Below are positions 11,715 to 23,003 of a stretch of DNA of 40,137 nucleotides, piece by piece. The translations under genes were made by a program, and so were the position numbers. This DNA comes from Vitrella brassicaformis (Eukaryota > Sar > Vitrellaceae), in the NCBI GenBank assembly GCA_001179505.1, contig CDMY01000149.1, positions 141,279-181,415 of the forward strand, read 5' to 3'. How positions within the stretch are numbered: position 1 is the stretch's first letter; every line of letters starts with the position of its first letter. The notes below the pieces were generated by a model. It had not been told where the DNA came from and made no database searches. It worked only from the letters and a program-made list of their open reading frames with translations.

Positions 11715-14700
11715 TTAGTGTGACAGCACCGGGATGAGCGACACGCTCGCCGCGCGTCTCTGCGACGACCCGCTGCTTTGCCTCATTGGCAACCGGGAGG
11801 CCCTCAGCGAAAAAGAGGGCGCCAGGGGCTCGCTGACAAGCGGGCTCTGAGTCAGCGATATCCCGCTCACCGCACTCACGCTGACGCACGGCGACAGGCC
11901 CTTGGACGGCGGACCTTCACTCAGATGGCTCCCATCGCTCCGGCCCCTCTCCCTCTCGCGCGCGTCGTATGCCAGCCTCACTTTGAGCACCGTAGGGACA
12001 GGAAGGGGCAGGCCTGCGCGCGTCAGCCGCACAACATGGTCCCCATCGCTCGATCGCCGCCTCACGTTGCCTGCCTCCACCACCAGCAGGCCTTCACCAT
12101 CGTCGGAAGCAGAGGGCGTCTTCTTGGACCACCCGTCGGTCTGGTTGCTCCGGATACTTGACTCGCTGTTTTCGCTCACTTGTCGCCCTCCGCCGCCACC
12201 AAGACCAGGCACCAGCCGCCCACTTCTCCCACCTGCAGCACCGTTCTCTCGCGGCGACGGTCTCAGCATAACCACGCTCTGGCTCGCATCAGATGGCACG
12301 TGGGCAGCTCGGTGGTCGTCGGAGCGGCCGGAGGGTGACGTGATGGCGTGGGGGATGTCGTCGCGGCTCTCTGGGAGGGAGGAGGGGTGGTCGTGAATGG
12401 ACGACTGGTCCTCTGGGTCGTTGGGCCGGTCGGGCTGCAGGAGCTGGCCGACTAGCCGCATTGGGCTTGAAAAGAGATGGTCGAGCTCATCTGGAGGAAG
12501 GACGGCCTCACGAGGAGCACCGGCACGCCTGACACAAGACAGGGAACATGCATCCAAGGGCATTCGTTGTCTCTGCCAGCGGTACCTACCTATCGATTTC
12601 CGTTGACGTGTACGAGATGGTGTCAGGAGCGTCGTTTCGACTGTCGACTGGCTGCCTCATGTCGTCTCCATTGCCCTCCCGCTTCACCTCTGACGGCTCC
12701 CTGACCCTCTGCCCCCACGGCACCATCGGATCTTCACCGGGCGACCCGCCCCGCCCCCACCCAGGTGGCTGCATCATCACCAGTGGCGGCTCGTGACCGA
12801 CTGCCAGCTCTGAGTTCCCGTCAGTCGAGCTCTCGTGCAAGTCGTCAGACTCGCCGCTCGCCTCAATGTCTCGGCTACTCACCGGGGGCTGTGGAGGGCG
12901 GAGATGTGTGTGTCGAGGTGACTCTCTGTCTCTTGCTGCGAGGCCGAGCCACGCACGGTGCAGCGGCCCGTCGGTGGCTGAGGGAGAGGGCGTGGCAAAT
13001 GCGGCTTGGAGCTGGTCAAGGGGGTCCTCGGGCTCAAGGTGACGAGGGGATGGCGACCGCTGCGAGGGGCCCTCCTGCGCGCGAACAGACAACAGGCAGA
13101 AGAACCGAATCAGCGAAGAAGGTGCGGTGCGTCCTCTGTGTGGCCATTTCCTTTCTTTCTCACCTCCGGTGCGTCCCAGTCATCTTCGTCTTCTTCCTGT
13201 ATGTGCTGCCGCCACTTGGCGCCGGCGTCCAGCGAGAGCATGCCCTCGGCCGTCTTCCTCTTGCCCTCCATCTTGCCGCCCCCATGCCGAATCACGTCAG
13301 GATCACTCCGGCTGCTCTCGAAGCCATGCAGCCCCTCACAGCCCCTCATCGTCGGGTGGGTCGGCTCCATCGCTGGGATGGGGATGGGCGGGGGAGGGGG
13401 CGGGGGCAGACGAGGGTCCTCGGTGAGGTGGTCAAGGAGGTCCTTGTCGGACGATCCACGCCGCCTGAGGTCGGCTGCGTCCACCAGGTGGGTGTCGCGG
13501 TGGATGAGGGGCATGGCGTATGAGTCGTATGAGTCTCCCGTGCTTTCCTGCACGGTCAGGGAGCGGATGCGATCCTCGCTCTGCTTTGGCGGCCGGCGTG
13601 TGGCGATTGTCGATGTGTCGCCCTCGCGGCCAACAGACCGCGACCGACGCCTGATGGAACCAACCAATCACACACACACAGACAGACAGAGCGACACATA
13701 CATCGATTCATCATCCATCCACCAAGCCACAATTTTTCCTTCCTTCCTCTGCTCACTTTGATGAGCCTCGTGTGGTGCTGGCTGATGTCTGCCGTCCCCC
13801 CGATGTCCCTCGCCAGCCGGACATGCCGCCAGCCACACTTCCCTCAGACAGGAGGAAGCGCGGCGGGGCGTGCATGACGGGAGACGGAAGGCCGCCTGCG
13901 AGGGACGCCAGGGGTGGCTGTCTGTCGATGGACGCGCTGCTGCTCGTGCCGGTGCCTGTGCCGCTGCGACGGCCCCGTTCGCTCGTCAGCCGAGGGAGCG
14001 TCAGAGGCCTGCCGACGAGCAATCCGACGAGCAATCCAACGACACAATAAATGATGGTTGCAATGGCAATGTAACCCACGTGCCCGCCCATATGTGCGTG
14101 TGTGTCACCTCGGTGAGCCTTCAACGGCAGCGTCTTGGGCCGCCGACGTGGTGTGGCTTTCGACTGGTGGCTGGAAGGTCGTCGGGCGGGCGGCCGGCGA
14201 CAGCTCGGGGGATGGTGAAGGCTGTGTCAAGCCCTTGTCAGCAGACGATGCCGCCTGCATCAGCAAAGACGAAGAGATCCATTCACCCCATTGCGAGACA
14301 TTCCCGCACCCATCCATCCATCCATCTAACAGTGCATACCCTTTTGACATCCTCTCGTGAGTCGGCCCGCTGTGTGGGCGGCAGGGGCGTCACGGGCGTG
14401 TTCTCGAAGAACTCGCCCGACGTTCGTCCGCGGCCAGATGGGCTGTTGTCGACAGAGGGGCAGAAGGGAAGTCGGTGTGACGAGGTTGAGGGGCTCTCGG
14501 CCTCCCACGCGAGAGCGGGACCCTTGCTCGTCGACAGGTCACCATTCCGACTGACAGTCAGTCAGTCACAAGCAGGGGGACATAACATTGCCTCTTTCCT
14601 TAGAATCCCCGGCCATCATACACACACGCGTACCCCTTGATGCTTGTTTTCCTGCACAGTTGCTGCTCGCTGCTGACACGCCTCTCGATGACCCCAGCCT

Positions 14701-17500
14701 CACTCCTGGGTCGTGAGGGGACGTCATCATCGCGCCTCCTCTGCCTGCGGTGGAACTCAGACCGCGGCGACTGCGGCACCGATCGCACCACAGAGTCTCG
14801 GCTTGACGCCGAGTCGGGCGATCCCAGGCCTGGACGGTTGCGACGCCCGTTGGGCGGCGACACGTCGCTCTCGAGGGTGTCGAAGTCCTCTACCATCAGG
14901 AACTGCGAGGATGGGCGGCCTCGGGCGCGCTGCGTGGGGGTGTTCTGGTGGATGAAAGGGGGAAAGAACCGACAGACAGACGGACAGACAGACAGACATG
15001 GTGCCCGTCCAAGAGAGGAAGGCGTCTTGTTCTACCTTGTCTTCGTTGATTGGGATGACCAGGTTGTTTCGGCGCCACTCCTCCTCAAGCTTGGCGAGAT
15101 AATCTGACGGATGCGTGGATGGATGTAGGTCTCTCTACCTGTCGTTGCCGGTGTCTGTCTGCGGACCCACCTGCTTGGATCTTGACCTTGGCGGTTGTGC
15201 CCAGGATGGCCTCAGGGGCAAGCAACCTGACCAACAGAGAGAGAGAGAGGGGCACAATATTGCCAGTCTGTTGCCTGTCCAGGTATGCGATGTGTGTTAC
15301 TTACTTATCGTCGGAGTTGCCCATCTCGTAGACGTTTTGGCGGGCGAACTTGAGCAGGCGCACGCACTCGACGTCACGCGCATTCATGAGCCGATTCCTG
15401 GTTGGCAAACACACAGAGACAGGCATGCACATGAGCAAGCATGCTCTCCTGCCTCCGTCTGTCTGTTCTGTCTGCTTTGCTTGTGGGTGTTGTGTGTCTG
15501 CCCACCTGAGCAGCTTGAGGATGGCGAGGCCGATGTGGTGCATTGACTCGAGGCCCTCGCTCAGCATCCAGTCCCACAGACGACCCACACACTCAAACGG
15601 GAAGCTGACATGAAACACAACACACCACACCACGACACGACTGATGTCTGTGCGGTTGTGTGGTATCTTTCTGTCAGGCAGTTTACAGACCTGTATAGGA
15701 AGAGTGAGATGAACCACTGCATTGCGTAGACCTCGACGTGGGCGTCGTTGTCCTCGAGGTGGCGTGCCAGGATGGGCAGCTTCTGCCTCACAAGCGCGTC
15801 GAACTGATGCATGAACAGCTTGATCCCGTACAAACCCTCCTCAAAGAAACGGGACGCACTGCATGGCACGCATCCACAAGGACAGTGCACAAATGCTGTT
15901 TGTGGTGGTGTGCTGTGCTGTGTGGTGTGTTTCGTCACCCACCCATAGGTCTCTGCGTCCATGATCCTCACGAAGACCCAGAAGGCCTCCTCCTCGGCTT
16001 TCCTCTCCAACTCCCGCAGCCCCTCCTTAGTCATCTGACCACCGCCCATCGGACCTCGACACGACGGACCCCTCTCGCCAGCGCCACCACCACCCCCGCC
16101 AACCCACGCATTGCTCGGCGGCGAGCCGCCCTGCCGGCTGCTGCCGCCCATGCCGACGGAGGAGAAGAGGCTGTTGGGGGAGTTGGTTGTGCCGCCCTGC
16201 GGCGCCTGCCCGTGGGAGGGCGGGGAGGTGAGGTCGGGGACTGAGGGGTGTGTGGAGGTGCGTGTGGCTGTGGACGGTGAGAGGGCTGCGTCAAGCTTGT
16301 GGGTGTGGGCCATCAGCAACAGGTACCCTGCGATGAAATTCATGCCCTGCACGTACCTGATGATAAGACACACACAGAAGAAAGAAAGACGCGCACACAC
16401 ACGGGGATCACGTCACACGAAACCATGAAAAAAGGTCTCACTCACGGCAGCTCGCTCACCCAATGCCTGGGTTGTGGTTGGCGTATGCCACCAGCAGCCG
16501 ACGCAGAGCCGCCTGCCCAGCCGGGTCCCTGACAAGGCAGGGAGCAATTGCACAGGGATAGCTGTGACCGCTGCACAAGGGGAGGGCATCTGTCAACTTA
16601 TGTGCGCATGTATTTTACTTGAAGAAGAGGCTGCCTTCTCCCTCTGGGAAGGTTCTCTTGAGGTCCAGCTGGATCTTGGGGTCGTTCTCGGGGTTGGCGC
16701 GACTCGCTGCGGCCATTCATCGTGACATCAAACCATCCACGCCTCCCTTTGTGCCCTCTGTCTGTCTGTCCGACTTACCCAGTTCCTCGTATTTGCCGAC
16801 CTTATACGAATCCCCGTACCCCACTGCCGCCTTCCACGACAGCCACCTGCACCCACACATCCAGGAAAGGAATGAAATCACACGCACACGGCCGCACCGT
16901 AACGGCCGTAAGAGGCTTGCCTTGCCTTGAAGGCTGTGTCCGCCACTCACTCCCTGACTCACCTGAAGCGTGCTGGCGGGCCCTTCCTCAGTCGCTTCCG
17001 AAAGTTGTCCGGGTGGTCAGCAAAGTACTCAGCAAACTCGCCGTCTTGCAGCATGCTGCCACACAGAGAGAAAGAGTAAGTGACATCTCTAACCCTTGCT
17101 ACATCCATGCCCTTCCTCTGTTTGCTCACTTGAACCATCGCCTGAGCAGCTTCCTGTGTGTCTTCTCCTCAGGCCTGAGTGACTCGAGGAACTCCCTCTC
17201 GCTGGGCTGGTACAGGAAAGGCCGCGGCTTGGGCGCCGTCACGGCCAGCGGGCCGCCCTGCGTCGGCGTATCAGAGGGCGTGTGCAGGCCGTGCGGGGAC
17301 CCTCCCACGTGCACCGGACGGCTCACTGCCGAGGCACGCCTGCAAGGAACGAAAGCAACAAGAGAGGACAACACCAAACGCCTGCAAGGCTACCGAGTGG
17401 ACTCGTTGTTTGCTGTGTGTGAGAGGTGGTACCCGAGTGGAGGGGAACCGTCCCTCGTCGGCTCGTGTGCCCTGGCCGCAGACGAACAGTTGCAGCCCAT
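11715..17500 (-). CDS. TBC-domain Rab GTPase-activating protein with N-terminal lipidation signal (19 exons, 1399 aa)
   Basis: Predicted to stimulate GTP hydrolysis by a Rab GTPase in membrane traffic. Exons (high to low): 17500-17433, 17339-17130, 17055-16963, 16846-16779, 16706-16619, 16528-16460, 16356-15943, 15858-15691, 15604-15506, 15397-15305, 15226-15171, 15103-15036, 14944-14634, 14550-14340, 14254-14109, 14008-13757, 13650-13164, 13074-12590, 12528-11715. The start MGCNCSS fits N-myristoylation at Gly2 plus palmitoylation at Cys3/Cys5. The TBC domain spans about 110-475, with both catalytic fingers: the arginine of IQLDLKR (R164) and the glutamine of YVQG (Q202). A Ser/Gly/Pro-rich insertion of about 80 residues (about 220-300) lies inside the domain. 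The C-terminal 900 residues are low-complexity, Ser/Pro/Arg-rich and probably disordered. The Rab target cannot be read from the sequence. Confidence 0.88.
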
Positions 17501-18586
17501 TCAGCCCTCCGCCTTCTTCCTGACGATGCCTGGTGAACTATCAGGCCCACAGGCAGCCCGACAGCCAAGGCCTTGGGCCACAGAGCTTAGTTGCCTTTTC
17601 GAACTGACGGCTGAGAGGCCGGACGCTTCAATAAGAGCTTGTGTGAGCTTTCCTGAGCCTCATCGCCACTTGAGTCGATTCGAGTTAGAGCAAAAGTTAC
17701 ACGTCGCACAACAAGCTCGCTGTCACCCCATGCTGAATTCACTGCCCACTGGCATGGGCGACTCCTATCCCATCTTGTCCTTAATGTGCGTCTCCACCTT
17801 CATGAATCACCCGCCCATTTGCTCATGCTTTGTCTGCATCTCCCTTGAAGCAGACAAGAGACACGTGGGGACATGCTGACAGCATCTCGGATTGGGAAGA
17901 CCGATTGTGGTCGACACAGACGCCATTCCCAATCCGAGATGAGTACATCGACAACAGACTGTCTTGGGCAAAGCAAAATTTAAATAGGTGGCTGAGCGAG
18001 AGAGGGTGGCTGCAATTCATTCATGAGTGAATGTGGAGGAATGGCCTTTCGGAATTGCTCGACACGCACATGCAAGCGTCTCTCCTGACTGCATGTACAT
18101 GCATGACTGACTGCACACACTGACGAATGGACACTGCAGCTCATATGTAAAGCCAACGAGTCAATGAATCAGTCATCAATCAAAAGATCAAACGGCACTC
18201 GCAAACACACACAGACAGACATCAGCAGACAGACACCTTATGGACTTGTGTGTGTGTGTGTGTGTGTGTTAGCTTATCTGTGCGTGATTGAGTGAGTGGG
18301 TGTTTGTCTTCAGACGCCAAACCAACGCCACCTTGTTGACACATGGGTGCATTGTTCCTGTGGGCTCTGCAGCCACCTGACGGGTCCAAGCACAGACACA
18401 CACACACACACACAGACATACATACATACACACCAGATCGATCACGTCTCTCTCTCTGTCGCTGACTCTCTGTTTGACTGACGGTGCTGCGGGAGCTGTG
18501 GGAGTCGTTGAGGCGCTCGTGGTGGACGACGTGAGCTCGGCCGTGGCTTGGTAGACGGCGGTCAGGATATAAGATGTAGGCAGCAG
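17501..18586. other. intergenic region upstream of the TBC gene
   Basis: No supported exon. It holds the TBC gene promoter, a perfect inverted repeat (17883-17941, listed separately), and from about 18200 the first copy of the diverged tandem repeat region. A 66-codon frame on the plus strand (17830-18030) overlaps the inverted repeat and has no splice or homology support. Confidence 0.5.
17883..17941. repeat. perfect 16-bp inverted repeat (hairpin or paired sites)
   Basis: The arm CATCTCGGATTGGGAA at 17883-17898 is exactly reverse-complementary to 17926-17941, with a 27-base spacer. It lies about 380 bases upstream of the ATG of the minus-strand TBC gene. It could fold as an RNA stem-loop or present two inverted protein sites; each arm includes ATTGG, a CCAAT box on the opposite strand. 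The function is unknown. Confidence 0.75.
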
Positions 18587-19013
18587 TCAGAGACATAACC
18601 AGTCAGAGACATAAGGGTGTGGAGCGGCGGATGAGTGGTCCTTCTGCACACACACACACACCCTTAGTTTGTGATGATGAGCCATTGTGTCTGTCTCTGA
18701 GCCAAACCTCTTTTCTTTGTTTCTGCAGTTGGTCTGGTGGTGCATGTCCTGCTCGGCTTCGGCCAGTCGGTTCGGCGACATGGGGAAGTAGTCCAGGACG
18801 ACCTTCTCCATCTCCACCGGCGTGTACGTCTTGTGTCTCCACCATCGCGAGGAGCTGAATGCAAGACACAAAAGAACAGACACAAAGAGACAGACAGACA
18901 TGAGAACGAGGGACAGTGGGAGCCTTTCTTGTCGCCTGTCAACTGCTCACCAGCGCGAGCCCAGCAGTGACAAAGTTGTGCTGTTGGCCGTCAGCACTGG
19001 GCCTCCCACATGT
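18587..19013 (-). CDS. possible last two exons of an unrecognised gene
   Basis: Exon 19013-18951 and exon 18854-18587 join in one frame over a GTGAGC...TTCAG intron (tg|c). The second exon reads SSRWWRHKTYTPVEMEKVV and continues LDYFPMSPNRLAEAEQDMH, which looks like real protein, then drifts into a repeat-derived tail before a stop at 18587-18589. I do not recognise the product and could not find a convincing first exon. It may belong with the signal-peptide exon near 20284 on the same strand, or be a pseudogene remnant of the tandem repeat region. Confidence 0.3.
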
Positions 19014-19719
19014 CTGCCGAAGGAGGACACTCGCAAACACAGACAGACAGACAGCACATGGACTTGTGTGTGAGTGTGTGTGTGTGTGTGTGTCAGCTTA
19101 TCTGTGTGTGATGGAGTGAGTGGGCATTTGTCTCCAGACGCTCGCCAGAGTTTGCCGGTCGATTGCTGGTTATACAGGCACACATAGGGAGAGACGACAT
19201 GCAGTTGTTCTGTTTGTCTGTCTGTCTGTCTGTCTGACAGTTGCTCAAACACGACAGTTGCAGTGGATGCACCGGGAGTATTGAGTGGAGGCAGCGATGT
19301 TGGAGTGAGGCTTGACTGACCAACGAGGTTGGCTCTGCAGCCATCACAAACACACACACACACACACACACATGAGTGTCTGCCTGTCTCTCTCTTTGTT
19401 TGTCTCGGTGTTTGACTGACGGTGCTGAGTGAGTCGTCGAGGAGCTCGTGGACGGACGTCAGCTCGGCCGCTTGAGAAGGTGACGGTCGGGATATAACAT
19501 GAAGGCAGCGATTGTCGTGCTCGGTCTTGGACCCGCTCGCCGGTCTGTTGGTTTTGTCGTGGTCGTTCTTGGACCCGTTCTGCCGGACTGGGTGTGTTCT
19601 CCTGTCTCTGAAGCAAACACACATTTGGCACATGCACGAGTGCGTGTGTGTTCTTTGCTTCTCCTTGTTGTCCCTCCGCCGAAGAGCTTGGCGTTGTCTT
19701 CGAGGACTCCGTCTGTGGC

Positions 19720-20115
19720 TGCACAAAACTCACAGAAATCGTAATGTCGATATGTATCTGTGGAGTATTTGCTCCCTCTTTTGCGTCTTCGGTGTCGGTC
19801 TCCGAGGTCCGTGTCGACGAGTCCTGCTGCTGCTGCGCATGTACAGACACAGGGATATTGATATGTACGTGTCTGTCTTTGGGCTTAGCTCTGTGTGTTT
19901 CCCCTTTGGAGGTCCCTGTGACGAAGGGCGTCTCCCCGTGGTCCTGCATACTTACATCAAGCCACACAGGAACAGTGATTTGTATGTGTTGTTCCTTCCG
20001 TGTGCTGTGGGTCCGCGTGTGTGGCGACGTCTCCTCCCCGTCGGTGAGGGCGTCTCACTCCGAACCGGCAACGGGCCCTGCTGCGCACCTACTACTTTGA
20101 CCGACACAGGAGGAA
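19720..20115 (-). repeat. four degenerate tandem units of about 120-140 bases
   Basis: Near 20107, 19967, 19849 and 19731 the plus strand repeats CACAGG/A followed by an A/T-rich core ending in ATGT. On the minus strand these encode THISIPPVSV, HIQITVPVWL, HVHINIPVSV and QIHIDITISV, each followed by a Gln/Ser/Thr/Glu-rich spacer. The last three share one frame; the first is in another frame, so an undetected intron or a frameshift separates them. Confidence 0.5.
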
Positions 20116-20284
20116 TGCTTATGTGTGTTAGTTGTGTCGTCTCTTTCGTGTGTGTTGTGTGTGGCTTCCTGTAATCTTGTGCGCCTGGCGCCGCTGCCAT
20201 GTTGTCGTTGTCGTGGTCGGTCTTGGACTCGCTCGCCGCTGCCGTCAGCCACAGGATGCCGAGGAGGTAGAGGGCGGTCTTCAT
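19950..20284 (-). CDS. possible first exon of a small secreted repeat protein
   Basis: An ATG at 20282-20284 opens a frame that begins MKTALYLLGILWLTAAASES, a textbook signal peptide, followed by SKTDHDND and a Thr/His/Lys-rich stretch. An upstream in-frame ATG at 20309-20311 is the alternative start. The frame meets a good donor (GTAAGTATG) about at 19954, or a stop just there. The motif SK(T/N)(D/E)HD recurs downstream on the same strand around 19509-19590, which suggests more exons or decayed copies. I could not close a full gene model, so product and end are uncertain. Confidence 0.35.
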
Positions 20285-20311
20285 CGTGCTGCGCTTCGTT
20301 GCTGTCTGCAT

Positions 20312-21166
20312 TGGTGCTCTCGTTGTACGCTGTTTCGTTGTGCTTGGCAACTCGAAAACAGCGCGAGAACAAGATCTGCCTGCACACAACACACAACACA
20401 GCATGCCAGCAGACACACAGACTGCTTGTCTCTCTGTTTGACTGCTTGTCTCTCTGTTTGTCTCTCTGTTTGACTGACGGTGCTGAAGCACAGAGTGTGT
20501 CTCTTCTTGGTGGATGAGGGGCGAGGGAGGGGCGAGGGATGGAGGGAGGGAGGGAGTGGGTGATTTAATCGGTCGATCGTGTGCCTGTGATTGGTAAAGC
20601 ATTCGCGATCGGTCGATCCCATGCACACGTGCGTACAGAACCAACATACAGACATATATTGTAACACATCCAGCTGGTCATTCGTGTGCGACGGAATTTG
20701 ATTGTGTGCCTCCCTGCGGAGAAATGAATGTCAGACGGCCTCGCTGCTTGTTTGACGGAATCGAACTCAAAGACGCTTCACATGCCTCCGTGCCAGCGTG
20801 TTGTGGACACGCACAGACAGCACATCTGTGTGTGGCCGTTAGACAAGCTTGCCGAATGAGTGATGGCGTGACCATGGACTCTCTCGCCTTATGGTCAATT
20901 CACTCATTCTCGCGTTTCGTCATCCGGCTGCCCACGCACACGTGCTCACATGCTCTCATCATGTCGCACATGAGCGTGCACAGCGTCGCGACAAAGCGAC
21001 GAGACGCGAACCCGACAAACGCTTGGTTACAACTACACTGCTGTCTGTTTCGGTCAGCATGCCCTCCTTCCATGCCATCAGCAAAGGCATAGGGGTCACA
21101 CCCCACACCACACACCCCTCTGCACTGCACACACGAAGCACCCACCCACCCTTGTTGTGCTGCAGG
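20312..21166. other. intergenic region
   Basis: No supported exon. It contains a (TTTG/TCTC)n stretch near 20433-20475, a GA-rich block near 20516-20555 and two copies of CGGTCGATC near 20570 and 20611. The right part is the 3' flank of the minus-strand ETF-alpha-like gene. Confidence 0.5.
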
Positions 21167-22287
21167 CTACTCGATAGACTCGACAAAGTCCCTTCTGTCG
21201 GGTGCGATCCAGTTGCCGAGGTAGAAGGGGTTCCACATCACGCCGAAGAAGAATATCAGCCCGAATGACATGTAGAGGGGAGAGTGGTTGACGCGGTACG
21301 AGCTCTCCCCGTGGCGCTTGTTGGGCAGAATTTCCTTGCCGCGGACCAGGGTGTGAGTCCACTTCCACGCAGTCCCGGTCTTCACCTCCTGGCCACGCTC
21401 TGTCCAAACCAACCAAGCCCAGCGCGCCATGGCTTGTTCGTTCCAGAGCGGGTGGGTATCCTACCTCCGCCGTAGAATTCAGGGTCGACTGTGGACACGC
21501 GGAGCATCATGCTGGGCAGCTTCTTGATGCGCGCCTTGTCCGCACTCTCCTCGCGGCTCTTAGGCACCGGGAAGGCGCCCCCCTTGATGCCAAAGATCTG
21601 ATGGATGGACGCAAGGGACAAACAAAGCATGGCGGGCAGGGTGGGGGTGAATGAATGAATGAATGACTGGATGGATGGATGGATGGATGCCGCAGAGACC
21701 CCACCGACCCCACCGACAGACTGACCGATAGTGGCATGGCTTTGACGTGGAAGGGGACCTTGCTCTCCTCATGCTTGCCGGGCTTGACCTCACTCGTAAA
21801 CTCGGTCGGATTCTGACGCGCAGCCAAACCACACAACACGGAGATGGATGACAGATGAGGGCCCCTCATTCATCATGGACCTGGGGCCACTTACTTTGAA
21901 CTTTATGATGTTGTAGTAGGCCTGAGCCTGGAACTCCTTTGCCAGGAGCTTGAAGAACATATCACGCCCCTCGCTGTAAGGGTGCAACATCTGGCGATAC
22001 TGATCTGACACACACACCGACACACACCGACACACACACACACACAGATGGTGACTCCTCCAATTTCTCCTCGCGTGTTGTGTGTGCCTTGTCTGTCGCT
22101 TGTCGGTTGGCTGGGCTGCACTTACTGACGGCCATTTGTTTGATGTTGTATGTGATGTCGACGAGGTGCTTGTCGCCGAACTCGGGCCACCTGTCGTCCG
22201 TCACCAGCAGCACCGTCCGCACACCATCACACTCAGCCGCACTCTTGGCACCCTCCACCGCCCGCGGCCCAGCCACCAACACATCAA

Positions 22288-22328
<41 letters not shown>

Positions 22329-22707
22329 GCGCCCTTTGCACGATAGAAGAAGATCTATGTGCGCTGGCCGTGAGTGGCCGTGAGTGCAGTGCTTTGGTTG
22401 GCTTACGTACCACTTCGCCCATTTGCTGTGCGGCCGCGATGCACTCCCTGGTACCCTGTGTGAGGTCGCCATTCTTGACGTCGGCAATCACCAACGACGA
22501 GATGAAACGGCGCCGGCCGAAGGCAATGAAGGGTGCAACAGGCTGCAAACCAAACCACATCCGGCGCAACACACAAGCACAAGCAGAGCTGCAGATCTGC
22601 TGTGTGCCTATGGACGCTTGTTCCCTGCTCACCGGTGGCAGTGCTGCCGATGAGAGGGCAGCCGTGCTTCGGGCCAGGCTCCTTCCAAGCCCCACCAAGG
22701 CCGCCAT
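21167..22707 (-). CDS. mitochondrial ETF-alpha-like protein without FAD domain, with C-terminal membrane helix (7 exons, 310 aa)
   Basis: Exons (high to low): 22707-22633, 22542-22411, 22288-22126, 22004-21895, 21812-21726, 21597-21465, 21399-21167; all phases close. Residues 1-35 are Arg/Ala/Ser-rich without acids, like a mitochondrial presequence. Residues about 38-160 follow the N-terminal domain of electron-transfer flavoprotein alpha: SSLVIADVKNGDL, then an AAAQQMG helix, DVLVAGPRAVEGAKSAAE, and a later YYNIIKFK block where ETF-alpha has DIIAIK. The C-terminal FAD-binding domain expected next is not there; instead there is a basic stretch and one hydrophobic segment (about 275-294, core MSFGLIFFFGVMW) followed by an acidic tail. 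An inner-membrane complex subunit is possible (inference). It may otherwise be a decayed paralogue, though the clean frame argues against that. It is divergent from TBCCD1. Confidence 0.8.
22291..22325. repeat. (CA)n microsatellite against an intron acceptor
   Basis: About 17 CA units. On the sense (minus) strand of the ETF-alpha-like gene this is a (TG)n tract ending directly in the acceptor CAG of exon 3 (exon starts at 22288). Confidence 0.9.
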
Positions 22708-23003
22708 TCTTGCTCCACGGCCTCAAAAAACAGAAAGGTCAGGTCGAGAGCAAGCAAGGAAGCCGGCGCTGACAGGCAGACACGCTCTCGTCCTCCGAAG
22801 CATTTTTGAAGCTCGCATTGGCTTCAAGCTCGCGTTTTCCGTCAAGAGCGGAGAAGGAGGGAAGCAGAAACGTCCGGAACCATTGAGCGAGCGAGCATCG
22901 CCAGCCCTCGCGGCTTCAAGTTGGTTTTCGGCGTCGAGTCGACTGGCGTTCCCCTGAGAGTGAGACCTGGCGCACGTCGGGCGGTTATAATAACTCATCT
23001 GCC
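22708..23003. promoter_or_regulatory. divergent promoter region between the ETF-alpha-like gene and TBCCD1
   Basis: The two ATGs (22705-22707 minus, 23004 plus) are 296 bases apart, so both promoters and 5' leaders share this DNA. A TTATAATAA stretch at about 22985-22993 lies just upstream of the TBCCD1 start and could be part of its leader or an AT-rich promoter element. Confidence 0.5.

Larger units (their letters stand above)
18235..20490. repeat. diverged tandem repeat region, at least two to three copies
   Basis: Blocks of similar sequence recur in the same order. The block with GGACTTGTGTGTG and AGCTTATCTGTG is at about 18239-18317 and again at 19058-19141. The block with TTTGACTGACGGTGCTG, followed by CTCGGCCG and GGATATAA, is at about 18470-18575 and 19410-19498. 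The first part of the latter recurs at about 20469-20485. GGCTCTGCAGCCA followed by a CA run is at about 18361 and 19329. Copies differ by indels and do not keep one reading frame, so this looks like an old local duplication of about 0.9-1 kb units, perhaps of a small gene. Confidence 0.65.

Noticed and set aside
13006-13761. 250-codon plus-strand frames opposite the TBC gene C-terminus
   Set aside because: They are antisense shadows of the GC-rich exons 17-18 of the minus-strand TBC gene, whose frame closes from ATG to stop.
17830-18030. 66-codon plus-strand frame over the inverted repeat
   Set aside because: It starts in the last bases of a His/Cys-rich shadow frame, overlaps both hairpin arms, and has no recognisable domain.
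18235-20490. Transposable element
   Set aside because: I saw similar blocks but no terminal inverted repeats, target-site duplications or transposase-like frame, so a local tandem duplication explains it better.
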